Assembly: GCA_003241685.1 (NCBI GenBank) | Contig: QFPJ01000030.1 | Span: 1-36,396 of the forward strand | Source: Sphingopyxis macrogoltabida | GTDB lineage: Bacteria; Pseudomonadota; Alphaproteobacteria; Sphingomonadales; Sphingomonadaceae | Length of the DNA: 36,396 bases | Direction of reading: 5' to 3' | Shown: positions 34,949 through 36,396 of the stretch, piece by piece | Position numbering within the stretch: the first letter of the stretch is position 1 | Layout of the letters: each line of letters starts with the position of its first letter | Notes under the pieces: generated by a model | Database searches by the model: none | Told to the model about the DNA's origin: nothing | What the model saw: only the letters and a program-made list of their open reading frames with translations | Position numbers and translations under genes: made by a program

Positions 34949-36220
34949 ATGACCGGTTCCTTTGCGCTGATGAAGCAGCGCCGGTTCCTGCCCCTCTTCG
35001 CGACGCAGTTTCTCAACGCCTTCAACGACAATTTCTACAAGATGGCGATGGTGATTCTCGTCACCTTCACCATCTACAAGGACCCGGAGACCGAGGCGTG
35101 GTTCAACGCGCTGGCGGGCGGGTTGTTCATCCTGCCCTTCTTCCTTTTTTCGGCGCTGGCGGGGCAATTGGCCGACCGCGGCGACAAGACCAAGATCATC
35201 CGCATCGTCAAGACCGCCGAGATCGGCATCATGCTGGTCGGCGCGGCGGGCATCTGGCTCCACAATGTGCCGCTCATGCTGCTCGCGCTCTTTTCGATGG
35301 GGGTGCATTCGACCTTCTTCGGGCCGATCAAATATGCCATCCTGCCGCAGCATCTGGAAGACGATGAGGTGCTTGCCGGCACCGGCTGGGTCGAGGCCGG
35401 CACCTATATCGCGATCCTGGGCGGCACGATCGTCGGCGGGTTGACGCCCCCGCATTTCGCGATGATCGGGATCGTCATCGTCGCCCTGATCGGCCGCTTC
35501 ACGGCGACGCTCGTGCCCGCGGCGCCGCCCGAAAAAGAGGCGGAAAACCTGATCATCGATCATAATATCCTGCGATCCTCGTGGCAGATCGTCAATTCGA
35601 CGATGCACATCCCGCGCCTGTTCCTCGCCATCGTGTCGATCAGTTTTTTCTGGGCGATCGGCGCCATATTGGCCGCGCAGTTTCCGCCGCTGGTCAAGAA
35701 TGCGCTGGGCGCCGACAATACGGTCGCGACGCTGTTCACCGCCATTTTTTCGGTCGGCGTCGCGATCGGGTCGATCGTCGTCAACCGGCTTTTGAAGGGT
35801 CAGGTCTCGGCACGCTATTCGCCCGGATCGGTGATCGTCATGGGCCTGTTCGTGCTCGACCTGTGGTGGTCGGTAAAGGGGTGGAAACATATCGACGGCA
35901 GCCTGATGGACTGGCGCGAATTTCTGTCGCTGACCGCCGGCGACCGCATCATCGTCGACCTGTTGGGCATCGCCATCGCCGGGGGCATGTTCGTCGTCCC
36001 GCTCTATGCCTTCCTGACCACCACCGTCGCCAAGTCGCAGACGGCGCGAACGGTCGCGGCGAACAATATCGTGAATTCGGGCTTCATGGTCGCCGCCACG
36101 CTGCTGCTCAGCGTCCTCATCGGCTTCGGGCTGACGATCGACGACACGCTGCTGATGGTCGCCGTCATGTGCCTCGTCTCCGCCTTGCTGGCGCACAAAT
36201 TGCACAAGGCCTGCGACTGA
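34949..36220 (+). CDS. MFS transporter, LplT-like (lysophospholipid flippase family)
   Basis: The 423-residue protein has about 12 membrane helices. The start KQRRFLPLFATQFLNAFNDN (residues 8-27) is the hallmark of the LplT family and of the MFS part of Aas-type fusion proteins, which move lysophospholipids across the inner membrane for re-acylation. The loop LADRGDKTKIIRIVKTAEI (after helix 2) and SMGVHSTFFGPIKYAILPQ also match. No acyltransferase/acyl-ACP synthetase domain follows; the protein ends KLHKACD. Three ATGs are possible (34922, 34949, 34970); 34949 is chosen as a compromise and none has a good Shine-Dalgarno sequence. It is divergent from pgsA. Confidence 0.82.
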   Translation: MTGSFALMKQRRFLPLFATQFLNAFNDNFYKMAMVILVTFTIYKDPETEAWFNALAGGLFILPFFLFSALAGQLADRGDKTKIIRIVKTAEIGIMLVGAAGIWLHNVPLMLLALFSMGVHSTFFGPIKYAILPQHLEDDEVLAGTGWVEAGTYIAILGGTIVGGLTPPHFAMIGIVIVALIGRFTATLVPAAPPEKEAENLIIDHNILRSSWQIVNSTMHIPRLFLAIVSISFFWAIGAILAAQFPPLVKNALGADNTVATLFTAIFSVGVAIGSIVVNRLLKGQVSARYSPGSVIVMGLFVLDLWWSVKGWKHIDGSLMDWREFLSLTAGDRIIVDLLGIAIAGGMFVVPLYAFLTTTVAKSQTARTVAANNIVNSGFMVAATLLLSVLIGFGLTIDDTLLMVAVMCLVSALLAHKLHKACD

Positions 36221-36270
36221 CACGGGCCGACCGCTTTGGGGTGGGGAGTAGACGTTCGTCTGCTCTCTGT

Positions 36271-36343
36271 CGTCATCCCGGACTTGATCCGGGATCCACC
36301 GCAGCGCTGACGTCATGGACCCCGGATCAAGTCCGGGGTGACG
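36271..36343. repeat. 73-nt dispersed palindromic repeat, copy 4
   Basis: It has CGTCA/TGACG ends and a length of exactly 73 nt. The left hairpin is CCGGACTTGATCCGG with an extra outer pair; the right is CCCCGGATCAAGTCCGGGG. It is followed by AAAAACGTCCGC and, from 36382, by the start of the CCTCCCTGCGGCG element, the same order as at 3103-3348. The window ends inside that element. Confidence 0.9.
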
Positions 36344-36396
36344 ATGCTAAAAACGTCCGCAATCGGTCGTTTGCGGCCAATCCTCCCTGCGGCGCA

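Overview
This is a GC-rich chromosomal window from an alphaproteobacterium, most likely a member of the Sphingomonadaceae (Sphingopyxis-like). The gene orders tpiA-secG-pyrG, trpEGDC / moaC-moeA-lexA-comEC-gltX-gltA and pgsA-moaD-moaE, a GTTC-N7-GTTC SOS box in front of lexA, and TrmFO instead of TrmA all point there. I saw no phage, insertion sequence, CRISPR array or convincing tRNA. The window is mostly housekeeping DNA, with a few lineage-specific genes and repeat-filled intergenic gaps.

Layout. 1-2700 (minus): lolC-lolD-gpx and the first 44 codons of dnaE, read right to left. 2701-3705: a 1-kb gene-free stretch with strong hairpins and two families of palindromic repeats. 3706-7495 (minus): tpiA-secG-pyrG and a Crp/Fnr regulator. 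7670-13510 (plus): ppiD followed almost without gaps by trpE-trpG-trpD-trpC. 13609-16662 (plus): a secreted DUF4189 protein, moaC-moeA and lexA, whose tail overlaps the convergent comEC (16616-18769). 18838-21630 (plus): gltX and gltA, closed by a clear terminator. 21976-25019 (minus): gyrA coupled to a DUF952 gene. 25254-28811 (plus): an uncharacterised trio made of a membrane protein with a nucleotidyltransferase-like head, an all-helical protein and a histidine-kinase-like protein without the phosphoacceptor histidine. 28935-31566: a Cys-rich secreted protein, a YhhN-family membrane protein and trmFO. 31567-31961: a second repeat-filled gap. 31962-36220: an EF-hand protein divergent from oxyR, pgsA-moaD-moaE, and an LplT-like transporter. 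A fourth copy of the main repeat ends the window.

How the genes work together. TrpEGDC take chorismate to indole-3-glycerol phosphate; trpF and trpBA are not here. MoaC, MoaD, MoaE and MoeA cover most molybdenum-cofactor synthesis, split between two loci; moaA is not here. LolCD moves lipoproteins off the inner membrane, SecG belongs to the translocon, and PpiD is a periplasmic chaperone at the membrane. PgsA and the LplT-like carrier both concern phospholipids. OxyR and the thiol peroxidase gpx form the visible oxidative-stress part; LexA runs the SOS response.

The points most worth a second look are the 25254-28811 trio with its H-less kinase, the 73-nt repeat present in four equal-length copies with a second palindromic element attached, the compact lexA promoter overlapping the moeA stop codon, and an apparently leaderless oxyR with a palindrome at its start.
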